A model generated the notes under the pieces. It was not told the DNA's origin. It saw only the letters and a program-made list of their open reading frames with translations, and did no database searches. Position numbers and translations under genes: made by a program. A stretch of DNA of 64,000 nucleotides from Syngnathus acus (Eukaryota; Chordata; Actinopteri; Syngnathiformes; Syngnathidae): contig NC_051088.1 of the NCBI RefSeq assembly GCF_901709675.1, positions 8,460,193 to 8,524,192 on the forward strand, in the 5' to 3' direction. Positions 48,701 to 60,358 of this stretch are shown here, piece by piece (within the stretch, counting starts at the first letter, position 1; every line of letters begins with the position of its first letter).

Positions 48701-51700
48701 CTTTGCTTTGTTTTCCACAAGTGCATACACAGTAAATTGCAGTGCTTCACACTGTGATGATACTTGGCAGGGTCGCAAACTCAATTGACACACTGCACAA
48801 GTGAGTTGCTGACTCTGTTTAGTCAAATAAAAAAAAACTCGAGTGGTACACTTTTTCTTCTGCACCTTTTCATTTATTGTTTTAGCATTTGATAAAGATA
48901 TTATTAAACTAGAGTTTCATTCAGTGGAGCACAAAGACACCAAGACTGGACTGTTCATTTGTCAAACCTTTTAAGTTTGCGATCTACTTTGATTCACAGA
49001 GGATGACAAAGGTAAGGGTGGTGCCATTATGCTTCTCAAAAGTTTCATTGATTTCATATTGAATGAACATGAGTAAACATCTAGACCTGCACCCGTATCC
49101 AGATCCTGAACATATGCACCAGTCACCCTCAAAAAGTTCTGTGAAAATCCATAGTTTTATAATAATTCAGCAAGGACAATAATATATTTGTATTATTAAT
49201 GAATTTAAAAATGACTGCTGTGAAAAATAGTCTTACGCCTTCGTTGGTACATGGTCACAAATGTTTGCAAAATGTTTGCCAGATGTTCGCTAACTTTTTT
49301 AGTGATTTTGTTTTCATGCAAGGAAATGTTGAACATGTTAAAAAAAAATACAGTGACAACACAATTGTGACAAGAAAACTTACAGGCGAACGTCTGCCAA
49401 CAGTTTGGCAAACATTTGCAACCTTTTATGAACCCTCTCAAATCTTGCTGAGATTGCAACATTCGCTGCATTTGAAAACACTCGCAATAGTTCCCCCCTC
49501 AGTGGGATAGGGGCTTTGCAAAAAATTAACAACAAAAGTCCGAAGTGGGCACCATGCATTGCAGCGTGAACGTAGCCTTTGAGTTAAACCCATGACCCCA
49601 TCTATTACCAGTTTCATTCTCAAGCTCAATTATGTTTTTCCTGATTGACTGTCGCACGAAATTCTTGTTTGAGCGGATCAGCCATCACCCGAGACACATT
49701 GGTATACTGACATTTATAGATAAAATAACCATTAAAGCAATAACGATGACAAGACTGATGAGTTTATATTTGCACAATGGATAAAGCTTGTATTTCTTTC
49801 CTGAGAGCCACCCTGAGGGTGTTGGCACAGGAAGTCAGACAATGAATCCAAAACAATAATATGCAACAAGCTTCCTGTACAGCAATGCAGGATGTACAGT
49901 ATGGCTCAGCCAGATAATTGGCTTTCCTAAGATAAATCGTTAGTTGTCATGGTGAAGGCAATGTTATGATTCGAGCGCATTCTGAAGTGCAAAAGTGTAT
50001 TTCTTTAATGTGTATGTCGTATGTCCATGTTTAAAACCGGAGGGTAACTCAGTGATTTTTCTACCCCATTAATTTCTTTCTTCATAAAACGTTTGCAACA
50101 GTGACTATAACACATCAAACATGCCTGCTTGCAATTTTAGAAAGCAGACGAGTTTTTTCCTTGTACAGTCAGATCCGGACAAGAAAAAAAATGACAGCTT
50201 GTGCGTTGACATTCATCATGAACTTCACTGGGCCTAAAGTGGCTACTGGTGAGCCTGTGCAGCAGGCCCAGACAGGACAAGCAGCATGCGTGATGTTGCG
50301 TGGGCACTGTAGGCTATTCAGGTGTGTTGCTTCATGTGTGAATTGCTGCTCAAATTCAGAATGCATATTTTGTGACAGCGGTTGACTTAACATGTCGGCT
50401 GTGATTACATTTAAAATGGGAATTTTATTTATAACATTTTATATTCTGTACTGTAGACTGTCACTTTTTTTTTTAAACAATTTTTATAGGATAAACTTTA
50501 AGAAAATAACACTTTGCTACAAGTAGTCAGTGTACACGCCAAAGTGAATAGGTCCAAATGTGTCATTTTCATGTGACATGTTAGTTTTACAAGGTCTCGG
50601 GTTACGGGGAGATGGTGTGTTAAATTTGATGGTATCCTTTTAACACTCTCTCATGCTGCTCACTGGAAGTTCAAAGTAGCACCTTGTGGCAAAACAGAAA
50701 CGGAAAAGAAAATGAACAGTTGCTTTAGTAGCTATATTGAAGCCTGCCCACACCCTGAAACTGAGCTGCAACATTGTGGCCCGAGAACATACAGTAGGTT
50801 TAACAGGACCGCTTCTGCTCAGAACAGGCATGCTCAGCATCATATCCAGGTGGTCTTGTCAGCCTCTTTGTGCTCAGACCATACAATACAATGTATCAAA
50901 CTGATCAAGCATGGCTGTCGTCCCCCAAGGAAGCCTCTTTTAATGATGATGCACAAGAAAGCATAGTTGAAGATAAACATGGATTAAGACATGGATTATG
51001 GGAACAATGTTTTATGCTCTGATGATACCAAGACAGTATTCCAACATGGTAACAAAAACTGAAGGTAAAGGCCAGCTGGCATACACTGTCACCAAACTTA
51101 AACCCTACAGAGCATCTGTCGGGCACCCTCAGATGGAAGCTTGAGGAGCGCAAGGTTTATAAGATCCACAAGCTCTACAGTCAATGGGGGGAAATTTTGT
51201 CCAGGCTCACATGCTTGCTTAGCACCAATCAATCAGAGCCTACTTACTGAGGCTTTGTCTTTTGGTACTGATTCCTCTCCCAGAGAAATCTGCTGTTCCA
51301 TAGGGAAGTAATATCTGCCTTCTAAAGTCTATGATGGCCTAAGCCCATGAAACAAAAGAGGGGAGGGGGACACATAGGAATGCAGGGGGTCTCAAAGGTT
51401 TTCACTTTCCACATTGCTCTTATTCATACTTGATGCATATTCATTCCATTTGACATACACTTCATTTAAACTGCCCTCTGCAGATTGACCACATCCTATT
51501 GAAAGTCAGCCACAACACTATCTTAAAACCATGACACAAGATAGTGATCCCCCACACACACACGATTCCCTTGGTAAATGCACAAATCTTAATGGTACAA
51601 TATGAAGTCATATGCAAGATAAAGGAAATCCAAACTACGATTGCATAACCTTGACAGAGGTCTCCTATCAGATAAGAGTTTAAGTACAATATTTAGACTT

Positions 51701-52214
51701 GTACTTTGGCATATGTACAACGTACAAATGCATGCATGCCTTTTGTGCACTGGCTCATATGCAACTCCATCTGTACTTATATTATTACCACGAGTAATAT
51801 TGTCATACTTCAATATTAGAATGAATAATTCATGATACAGCTTTTTTGTCAATCAATTCATATAGTAGCAGACAAAAGATCCGATATTTTACTCCTAATA
51901 CAACATCTTACTAAGGAAATATAACTTTAATACTTTGACATGAATTGTAAACTATCCGATGTTAACTTAAATGATTGGCCTCAAAAGCCTTCGTTCGTTC
52001 TTTTCTTCTTTTTTTACTTTCCTACTCGATCGCAAGGCGACGATTCGTTGTAGTTGCATTGAGTGTGAGAATAAGACAAGAAAGTTCTATTCCGAATAAA
52101 AGTGTCTGGGGCTGACTTACCAGGCTTGCCGATACTCTGGAAGTAAAGCACTAGGACCAGGAGAGATCCCAGGCACGTCGCCAGAAACAAGCGTCCTCCT
52201 CGGGGCATCCTCAT
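40639..52214 (-). CDS. chst13: Carbohydrate (chondroitin 4) sulfotransferase 13-like, 4 coding exons
   Basis: Minus-strand exons: 52214-52121, 42440-42364, 42029-41865 and 41319-40639, about 338 residues from ATG 52214, close to the family's 340-350. An in-frame ATG at 52283 would add 23 residues. A short cytosolic tail precedes a signal-anchor segment ([19 protein letters not shown], about 8-26), making a type II Golgi protein. The stem runs to about 90; SPLQTLY and [10 protein letters not shown] are family landmarks. The PAPS 5'-phosphosulfate loop is [10 protein letters not shown] at the exon 3/4 junction. The 3'-phosphate site is [20 protein letters not shown] and LCHPC motifs follow. HNK-1-family C4ST enzymes move sulfate from PAPS to O-4 of GalNAc in chondroitin. 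The ending [20 protein letters not shown] favours CHST13 over CHST11. No frameshift was seen. Confidence 0.9.
41855..41868 (-). other. Unusual splice donor of chst13 exon 3
   Basis: On the minus strand the sequence is CCCAAG GTTG GTAAAT. The reading frame requires exon 3 to end after AAG (41865), because exon 4 begins GTG GCC with a clear CAG acceptor at 41320. The donor used is therefore GTTGGT. A stronger-looking GTAAAT lies 4 bases downstream, and its use would shift the frame. Confidence 0.65.
42030..42363 (-). other. chst13 intron 2
   Basis: A 334-bp GT-AG intron in phase 0. Its 3' end carries tandem acceptors AAG|CAG| (42026-42032), so exon 3 may start with or without one glutamine codon. 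No other feature was seen inside. Confidence 0.7.
43823..44355 (+). mobile_element. L2/CR1-like LINE 3' end, second copy
   Basis: Nearly identical to 2725-3258: the same coding blocks ([38 protein letters not shown]) and the same T-rich 3' UTR and AATAAAG plus ACTTTG tail. A small in-frame deletion removes three codons after IYTS, and there are a few substitutions. The copy starts abruptly at CTGCAGCGCATAG after an A-run, as expected for 5' truncation. It lies in chst13 intron 1, antisense to that gene. Confidence 0.9.
45712..45789. repeat. (GT)n microsatellite
   Basis: More than 50 bp of pure GT, followed by two GATCGTGTGT units. It lies in chst13 intron 1. Confidence 0.95.
48040..48130. 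repeat. Fragment of a GATACC-type interspersed repeat
   Basis: It reads TTGTCACGATACCAACATTT, later TACCTCGATACTGGTACC and GGTACTTTGAC. This pattern of GATAC and GGTAC units recurs in fish interspersed DNA elements. No inverted repeats or target duplication were seen, so the class is not assigned. Confidence 0.45.
50826..51192 (+). mobile_element. Decayed, internally deleted Tc1/mariner-like transposon
   Basis: Transposase-derived sequence is seen in several frames. It begins CATGCTCAGCATCATATCCA (helix-turn-helix region), then GGCTGTCGTCCCCCAAGG and ATGATGCACAAGAAAGC, then a 'ATTATGGGAACAATG' block. The sequence then jumps at about 51031 to a later part of the gene. The last block translates as [11 protein letters not shown], the degenerate form of the Tc1 motif near the catalytic DDE end, followed by [16 protein letters not shown]. 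Frameshifts, a stop and the internal deletion make it inactive. No terminal inverted repeats were found. Confidence 0.8.
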
Positions 52215-52480
52215 TCTGACGCCCGACCGGCTCAGTTGCTGGCGGTCTCCTCGTCGCGACCCCTCGCCGCTGTCCACCGGCATTGGCCCCGTTCATAAAA
52301 AGAGGGCGCAACTCGCCGAGGAACCGGCAGCCTTTCGGGGAATGAAATGGTGCGAAGAACGTCTACGAGCGGCCATCCGAGACAAGTGTGGGCATCGCTT
52401 TTTAACTGTTTAGCCTCCAGTGTGGGACATGAGTGACTCACCCACCCGCTGACGCTGTGCCGATGTCAAAGACGTCAAGC
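52170..52480 (-). promoter_or_regulatory. chst13: CpG-rich region over chst13 exon 1 and its 5' side
   Basis: Many CpG dinucleotides occur in about 300 bp around the start codon, in contrast to the AT-rich flanks. This suggests a CpG-island promoter. The transcription start is unknown, and no TATA box in a sensible position was seen. The formal island criteria were not computed. Confidence 0.55.
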
Positions 52481-52648
52481 TAAACCCCCTTTTCAGAAGA
52501 CATCGGTTTACTAGTGTGACGAACCCGAATGGTTAGAAGCACAACCCTTCTTCGTATCCACAATTTCAAACGCCGAATCAGAACTTTGAGTAGTTTGTCC
52601 AAGTTTTACGAACTTCTTCTTCACCAAAGATGGAGGGGCTCTGGGAGT

Positions 52649-52656
52649 TGACGTCA
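52649..52656. promoter_or_regulatory. Perfect CRE (TGACGTCA) upstream of chst13
   Basis: The palindrome TGACGTCA lies about 435 bp upstream of the chst13 ATG. It is the consensus for CREB/ATF factors. The position suits a proximal promoter element, but one 8-mer is not proof of function. Confidence 0.35.
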
Positions 52657-52804
52657 CAGCAAATGTTGCGCGTAACGCCCCTTTAGGAAACTTTCTGTTC
52701 TTTGCAAGTCTCATTGCAGTGAATAATATTAGCTTACTGATACACAAGTGTCCAAACAACCCTTATTTCACCCCCCGTATTCAGTGTGTGTCTTTATTAT
52801 ATAC

Positions 52805-53612
52805 AAGTCAAGTCAAGTCAAGTTTATTTGTATAGCCCTAAATCACAAGCAGTCTCAAAGGGCTTCACATAGACAAAAATTGACAATTATTCTCAAAGCA
52901 TCCCCTGATCTTAAGCTCCCAAAAGGGCAAGGAAAAACTCAAAACCCCTGCCCGGGGAAAATGAGAAACCTTGAGAAGGGACCACAGATGGAAGGATCCC
53001 CCTTTCAGGATCACCAGGTTGTAATGGATGCAGAGAGGGCACAAATAATACATAATATGAAATCAAAAGTAGATGTCCAAGTCAGAGCGAAGGGCTGCCA
53101 GAGGAGCCCTCTGCTATCCTGGCTGTGGAGGTTGAGCTGCAGTTCCCCCAACCTGAATTAGCCCACAAGAATCCAGATAGCCGCTGTCAGCTTGGGTGCC
53201 ACCTAACCACCTCCCCGGCCGGGGAGAGGGGGGGGGAGAGAAAACAAAACAAACTCCGGCCGAATCGGCCACTCCAAGTTAGTTAAAGGCCATGTCATAG
53301 AAATGTGTCTTTAAACGTGTCTTAAATGTTTCTACTGAGGTAGCAGTCCTAATATCCATTGGGAGGGCATTCCAAAGCTCTGGAGCCCGGATAGAAAATG
53401 CTCTAGACCCTGCAGACACTTTCTTGGCCCTCGGTGTCGCTAAAAGGGTAGCGTTTTGCGAACGAAGGTTACGAGACGGAGCATAAGGAACAACTAGGTC
53501 GACGAGATACGAAGGCGCTAAGCCATGCAATGATTTATAGGTTAATAGAAGAACCTTGAAGTCACATCTTAAATGGACCGGGAGCCAATGTAAGTTGGCT
53601 AATATTGGCTAT
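52805..53612 (-). mobile_element. L2/CR1-type LINE 3' end with reverse-transcriptase C-terminus
   Basis: On the minus strand the upstream part translates as ANLHWLPVHLRCDFKVLL followed by TYKSLHGLAPSYLVDL, the classic LINE reverse-transcriptase C-terminal motif. The open frame 53530-53279 follows, with SRAFSIRAPELWNALP and FKTRLKTHFYDMAF. The 3' UTR then runs to a tail of repeated TTGAC (AAGTCAAGTCAAGTCAAG on the plus strand) at 52805-52822. It is 5'-truncated and inactive. The same family left the fragment at 17795-18037. Its terminal unit differs from the LINE at 1163-3258, so two LINE families are present. Confidence 0.88.
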
Positions 53613-56445
53613 ATACAGTTGTGTAATTTCGTTTTTCACAACCATCACAGAGAGAAATTAGGCAGGACCCCCGAGGCTGAATGAACCCAATTAGTTTCTG
53701 TTGACCGCTACTTAATTTGACTTTATGGGGACAAAAAAAAAATCCACCAAATTCCAAGGTCCCACACTGACCATGATAAAATCTCGATCAACTTTGCAAG
53801 CAGTTTAGTAACTTTTTTCTTTTTAACATCCAACTAATGTTGTCAAAATATGGAAAAAGTTAAAAAAGAAAAATGATAATAATAATATTAATAAGAACAA
53901 TAACAGGATAACCCTAGAGGTGGTATTTTTGTGACCAACGTAGCCCTCAGAGGCGGTATAATGTAAGTGAGGCGTGAGGTCGGGTAATTTCGTAGACAAG
54001 AGCATGCAGGGGGATCTGCAAGAGGAAGGTCTGCGCCTCTGTGGGAGTGTTCATAGTTGACTTCAAGCATAGCCAAATATAATAATGCTGACAATAATAC
54101 ACTTCCCAGATGTATGACAAAAAGGACAATCTATATATGGACAAAATACTGTAAGCGCTGGCCCATGAATAGCAAAACAATCTATGTATAATTGATATCC
54201 ATTGAAATGTATTTGTTCCATGGCAAATGGAGGTGCCCCCCACCAAAATAAGCACGCCCTCACCTTAGAAAAAATCGGGGGCGGGGGGATACATCACTAA
54301 AGGTTGTGATGTTGAAGTCTAATTTGCCAGTTGTTTTCCAAATAGAGATGAAACGCTGTCAGGCACGCCCAGAGTGTGAGCGTAAACGCACGAGACTGAC
54401 TGTCCCCTTTGTGCTGAAAGCAAGTGTGGTTCTCCTGACCCACAGCTAATTATGTAAATATGGCAACCCGCAACAGCTGTGTGAATGCACACTTCAGACA
54501 TAGCAATGTCCCGCTTTGGTGAGTTCTGTCTGAAAGGCACAGTTGTACTATTAACTGTGGCACAGGAAAAAAGAAATCTATTTTTACATGGCGTACTGGT
54601 GAAACTTTACAACTACAGTAAGCGATGTATATCGACTCCTCCTGTATGCTTTGTTTATTAAAATATCTTATGAATACCACATATCGTTTGTGATTCATAA
54701 ATTTCACAACAGAAATACCATCCTAACCATAACGTACACTGTGATGTAATCGTAGTATAGACAGAAAGAGAAAGATGCACGTCAGCCACGTTCTTAAGTT
54801 ACTTCCAGAAGGAAGGTCACTATCATTTCATATCTCATCACCTAACCAGCATGATGCATACTGAGCACTTCATTAAATAACTGTAAATGCATCCTAAGTA
54901 ACAATCTAAGCCCTTCAATTGTCCTCAGCAATATTTTGTGACCACACTACAAATGTTAGACATCGTTTGTCCAGTCTTTGCGCTTTGTTTATTTTGATTT
55001 GTAATGATAATGAGGAAAATTCCAAGACTATGATCATGTAAAACAAACAAAAACAAAAAAAAACATTGTACACATTGACATAGAAATGTGGTTTGGACAG
55101 GATTCCAGACTGGTAGTATGCCCTATATGACTGTTAGAAGATTTTTTGTCATCTCTACAATCAAAAGAATTACATTTTATTTATAATAAGGTCAGAAGTC
55201 AAGTAAACATAGGCGGGTCTTAGGAAGCCGATACTAGTGACGTGATTCCGTATCAAGACATGCAATGAGGAGCCTTTAAGTCATTTGTGAGTGATGGAAT
55301 TTTCGGCTGGTAATGTGCAGTTTCTCCTGTGGGATGCACAGGTTGTACGCAGCAGTTAGCGGTTCACTCCAGCACAACCCTCTGATCTCATATGGTTTTC
55401 TATTTGTGGTTCCGGGATGGGCCGAGATGGCTGGCCCAGTGTTTAGACGCGACCGGCAAAGCTGGAGGACAATGATAGGGCCTTCAAACATACTGACTAA
55501 CATGAAGGGAGTCTTTCCCGTAAATGAAACAAGACTATTTTTAAATCTCAGCGTTTAATCACAAGCCTGTGACTCCAGGCTGTAATACACTGACTGCATC
55601 ATATCAAAAGGTCTCAAATGAGTAAACTGTATTTGTAGATGATTCATCGCATTTTATAATAACTTCTTTAAAAGTCTTCAGAAAAGGCCTTTGAAAAAGA
55701 AATGACAATGGCCCTGCCCTGACCGTGTCAAAGTAAGAGCAAGAAGAAAGGACACACACATTGTTAGGACTCTTCTATTCTGTTAATACTGTTTTAGTCT
55801 GTTACACTGCTAAACATTTAATCATATAAATTCACTTAATTCACTGATGTTGCGCTACAGTTCACCTTCTTTTGCACCGCCTGCATTTTTATTATACATG
55901 GTGTTATATTGCTTAACAAACACAAGCAAACGTATTGTTGGACTGACGTAATAAATGACAGAAAATAGTTAGAATAGTGATGACATGCTATGCCAGCCTT
56001 CTTAAATAGCCAGCCTTCTTGAATTGGTGAATCACTCCAACAAGGTGCTAAAAGATGACCTCAACTTTTTTACAGCCATGTTCATGTTGCGATGATGCTA
56101 GATTTAAACCTTTTCACACGTCTTCATCAAACAATGCAAGTTACATCAATGAGGTCAGGCGGAAAACGTTTTACAAACACCTTTGGTAACCAAGACTCTT
56201 TATAACCACAGCTGGCTATTAAATGAAGGAAACTAGGATATTACGTACACGTGAAACCATACAACTTTTTTAGAAAAATATTGCCACAGCTACAAGATTT
56301 TTGTTTTATTGTGGTCGATGAAGTATACCTTACATTGTATTGGTAGATGATAATCCGAGACGCAGGTCTCCATTTTTACCGCCTGAGGGCAGCATCGTCC
56401 ACAATAAACAAAACTGTTTAATGTTGTTCAATGTAGTTTTATGTA
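53613..56445. other. Non-coding stretch, no gene recognised
   Basis: No exon or RNA gene was recognised. Short A-runs and an ATT-like run at 53872-53905 are the only repeats seen. Overlapping frames at 53947-54263 and 55276-55558 lack domains. Confidence 0.5.
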
Positions 56446-56479
56446 TTTATATATATACATATATATATTTGCATATTCA

Positions 56480-56540
<61 letters not shown>

Positions 56541-56678
56541 ATATATGAATATGCAAATATATGTATGTATGTATATATATATATATATATTTGCATATTC
56601 ATATGCAAAAAAAATAATAAAAAAAATAAATATATATGAATGAATATGCAAATATATATATACTATATATATATATAG
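56446..56678. repeat. AT-rich palindromic repeat with embedded octamer motifs
   Basis: Long (AT)n runs alternate with ATATTTGCATATTCAT and its inverse ATGAATATGCAAATAT. Octamers (ATGCAAAT or its complement) occur at 56467-56474, 56551-56558, 56589-56596 and 56646-56653. Successive copies alternate in orientation, so several hairpins can form. The open frames here (isoleucine/tyrosine-rich) are artefacts of the repeat. Confidence 0.9.
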
Positions 56679-58988
56679 GTGGTTGCTTGGCAACAGATAA
56701 AACACTTTGGCCTTCCTGCAGGGACGGAGCCGATAGTTTTACACAAACTCAAGTTATTGACGCACTCGGCAAGTCAACAATTTCTCAAGTGTTTGCGGGC
56801 GATTGCGTTTGTCTTTACTATCGGTGTGAGTAACTTGAGCATATATATATATATGACCATTTATTTGAACTGTTCTGTTTGTCGATGGAAGCATGTAATT
56901 GTAATTGCTCCAATTACAGGTTTTATTGTTTAACAATAACAACAAATGCATGGCTTTGTTTTTGCCTGTTTGACTGGCTATCACCTTTCTTTTTCTTTTT
57001 TTAATGCTGATAAATTATATTCCTGACCTGCTTTATACCACTTATGTCCTTATGATGGCGCCATTTCTTCAGGTGTTGCAAACCACCTGTAGTCCAATAA
57101 GTCAAACCTCGGCGCAGAAACCCCCCCCCAAAAAACACTCTTCTGACTTGTGCCTAGTAATATTGGGAGTTAACCTCCAACCAGACTTCAGCATGCATAA
57201 TCACATGGTGCCATGGACACTAGCTGAGCCGTTTGATGTGCATGAAACAGACTCTGGAAGCGGGTATCATTATTTGGGATTTAATAGTGTGCCAGTGAGA
57301 GAGAAAACATACTATCAAAGCATGTCTGCACTCCTTTGTAATGGAAACATTGGATGGAGCTGCATGAGAATGGACATGTCACAATTCGCAAATATAATTG
57401 AGTTGACGGGCATAGTGTCTCACCAAAAAAATGAAAAGAACCTAATGGAATGATGTCAATACATACAGCTGCATTTAATTAGAAAATGATGGGAAAAATA
57501 TTTCAAGTTATTTCAAAAAGTAATTACGTAATGCCACTTAAAAAGCCAAATATCACCATCTGAAGGAATTCGAATACCACCTTAGAAACAGTAATTGAGT
57601 TCTAATACAGAAATTAGTTGCAAATTCTTCTTCCTCGTCTGCTCAATGAACATATGCAATGAACAAGACTCACTTTTTAAATTGAATTACTGGATTAAAT
57701 GAACTTTACAACGACATTCAAATTTTTTGAGATGTGTGTGACGTAATTAAACACTGGATAGCAATTTCCAGATTTTAACGGTTCATTTTTTGCCCATTTA
57801 CCATGCTGCTGATCTGAATCATCATTTGATTTCCATTCTATGACTACAGTGAAATAGTTGTGTCTCAAATATGGACAAAAAAATTGCATAACAGATACAA
57901 GAATCATATAAGCTTACAACCAAAACAACCAATAAAAGCCCGCTGTTGGTGTGATAAATGCATCATGTCAAAATTATTTGATGACCTTTTTATCTGGAAT
58001 CTAGTCAATTTGGGACAATTCATGAATGTCCGATTCATGCCTTCAGATGCAGACATCTTTGTGCAAAATGCTGCCATCTCATTTGACATCGGGCATGAAG
58101 GTAGCTCAAATTCAACTTTTCATTCAGGTTCCATTGTACTTAATTTACAAAGTTTGCCTGGCTTCCTGCGTGGAGCCTAAGATGAGGGGATTCATATTGA
58201 AATTCACATTGGTGCAAAGAAAGGATGGACAAGGCTATCTTGGCGCCTCAACTTGTCGGAATGAACAAGATCCAGAAGAGAGAGCGATGAAGATAAGGAC
58301 ATACTGGCAAAAGAAGTGGAACCTTCAGCTTGTTTAAAACTCTCTTCTTATCTGATTGCCTTGCACCGAGTGTGACCTCTTTTGAAACACTCCCCTTTCA
58401 GCAGCAGAAGGAACATTGAGGTTTATATAAATCAACGCTGTGTTGCCCCCCCCACTCCCCCCTCCTGTTGCAGTTTTGATGAGTACCATGGTGTCTATGT
58501 CTGCCTGACAATCAAGAGGTCTCAGGTTCAGATATTGACATTTGTCTTCACTACCAAATACACATAGGACATGTTAAACAGTCTTTTTCCCCTTTCTTTT
58601 TTCCATTTAGTATCAGGTCAATACATTTCGAAGTGATGCGATAGCTCAAGGTTGTTCTGCAACCGATTCATTGACAATGAATCGGTTGCTATTGAATTCT
58701 TGGCTATTCATGAGCCTTAAGGCAAACAAGGAATGAGGTTTCAGTTTGAAAGCTATTCATACTTTGGGGAGCGCCTATGTCTGAAGAAACTGCTTCAATT
58801 TCTATTCCAAGTGCTGCATTATCCGCAAGGATTACTCATGTAAGAAAAAAATAATCTGAAAAAAATGTAATAAACATATTAGTAGTTACTGGACAGCATG
58901 GTGACGTTGTGGTTAGGACGTCACCGCTGGAAAATCAATGAGGTATTTGCGGTTCATAACTATATTAGTTTAGGCCTCTCTGGCACAC
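56679..58988. other. Non-coding stretch, no gene recognised
   Basis: The 149-codon frame at 57004-57453 and the 106- and 103-codon frames at 57860-58337 match no family I know. They are within the size expected by chance in AT-rich DNA. A candidate X-box (GTTGCTTGGCAAC) is at 56682-56694 and a perfect hairpin at 58659-58689. Confidence 0.5.
58659..58689. repeat. Perfect 14-bp inverted repeat with 3-base loop
   Basis: The left arm GCAACCGATTCATT, loop GAC and right arm AATGAATCGGTTGC pair without mismatch. There is no T-run after it on either strand and no neighbouring gene, so it is not an evident terminator. Confidence 0.9.
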
Positions 58989-59310
58989 ATTAAAGATTAA
59001 GATTAAGATTAAAGTCCCAATGATCGTCACACACACACCTGGGTGTGGTGAAATTTGTCCTCTGCATTTAACCCATCCCCGTGTGATTTTAATCCATCCC
59101 CTGGGGGAGAGGGGAGCAGTGAGCAGCAGCGGTGCCGCGCTCGGGAATCAGTTGGTGATCTAACCCCCCACTTCCAACCCTTAATGCTGAGTGCCAAGCA
59201 GGGAGGTAATGGGTCCCATTTTTATAGTCTTTGGTATGACCCGGCCGGGGTTTGAACCCACAACCTTCCAGTCTCAGGGCGGACACTCTACCACAAGGCC
59301 ACTGAGCTGC
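58989..59310 (-). mobile_element. tRNA-derived SINE with (TTAATC)n tail
   Basis: On the minus strand the head reads GCTCAGTGGCCTTGTGGTAG (A-box region) and then GGTTGTGGGTTCAAACCCC (B-box GGTTCAAACC). These are the pol III promoter boxes of a tRNA gene. The body contains TAACCCATCC... and GTGTGTGTGACGATCATTGG blocks. The tail at 58989-59011 is TTAATC repeats. The length of about 320 bp suits a fish tRNA-type SINE. The head is too degenerate to be a working tRNA. Confidence 0.85.
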
Positions 59311-60358
59311 ACATAATTTGATAGGTGACTTGAGATAGGTCATTGTATCGCAGTGACCTCTCTTGCTATTGCTCTTTAGCGCGCTTATTAGTTGAATCCA
59401 GTCAAAACCTTGGAGTCGCAAATTGATGCATGGGCTAGGGGTAAAGTCAGCCCTTATCTTGGGCAAGGCAGACCTTCCGTATCTGGCAGAAAATGATTCA
59501 CAGCCGTGTAGCAGTCTTCTTGGCATTCAACCTACTGTGGAACCAAAAGGTATACAACTCCTTTATTTCATTATTTACTGTATGTCAGGTGAGCAGAACC
59601 TGCGTATGATGCAATACCTGTAAGTCCGCTCTCGACTGCATTTGGCTGGGTGAGGTTGAAAAAGTGATAGAAACTTAGGGACGGAGGATGATGCCCATCT
59701 CTGCATTCTGATGGGGTCCCTTACATTTCTTACGTTCTGATCAAGGTCTCTCACGTCCCAGATGACGCACACAATGTCATGATTGACTTCAGCTCAATCG
59801 TGATCCGGTTGAGGAAAGCAATACAGAAAATGAATTGATATGGCTCGGAATGATCGTATTACAGTAATTGTATGACACGTCTACGTATATTGCTTGTGTG
59901 TGCATGACTAACTGTGCTGGGTGAAGCATGTCTATTGTGAGTAGGAATCAAAGCAACCAAACTGGTCAACTACTGGAACTGAGCATCATTTTGCCTCAAA
60001 AACAGATTGCCTTTTGTCACTACACTCTGAAAGACAAACACGAGAAGCTAATCTGTCAAGGTGCAAAAACAAAGTATTTTCAGTCAGAGTAAAAGACAGC
60101 AAGCAGGAGGAAGATGAAAATATAAAACACGTAAAAAGGAGGTTGATGCAAGCTAAATCCACTCGATACAAAATAATTTTGAATCAGTGCCACTGTTTAT
60201 TCAAGCTGTTATGGTGAAGGAACTGGGATTCGAGGTCTTGTAGCTTGGCAGGCGGGAATGGTGAAGCCACCTGGGAAGTGTGGTGATACTCCAGAGATTC
60301 TCCAGTTTTTCTGCCAGAGAGATGACACTTATATATTAAAATATTCATTTTTCTTAAT

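Larger units (their letters stand above)
42441..52120 (-). other. chst13 intron 1
   Basis: A 9.7-kb phase-1 intron that separates the exon with the membrane anchor from the rest of the gene. Contents are a LINE 3' end in the opposite orientation (43823-44355), a long GT microsatellite (45712-45789), a GATACC-type repeat (48040-48125) and a decayed Tc1 transposon (50826-51192). The other parts, for example 46000-48000 and 48700-50800, hold no recognised exon. A CTCF-like weak match (CTAGGGGGC) is at 42605-42613. Confidence 0.75.

Noticed and set aside
56340-56705. Isoleucine/tyrosine-rich frames on both strands
   Set aside because: They are translations of the AT microsatellite.
57004-57453. 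149-codon open frame on the plus strand, a possible novel single-exon gene
   Set aside because: No recognisable motif, poor composition for a gene, and a frame of this size is expected by chance in 64 kb of AT-rich DNA read in six frames.
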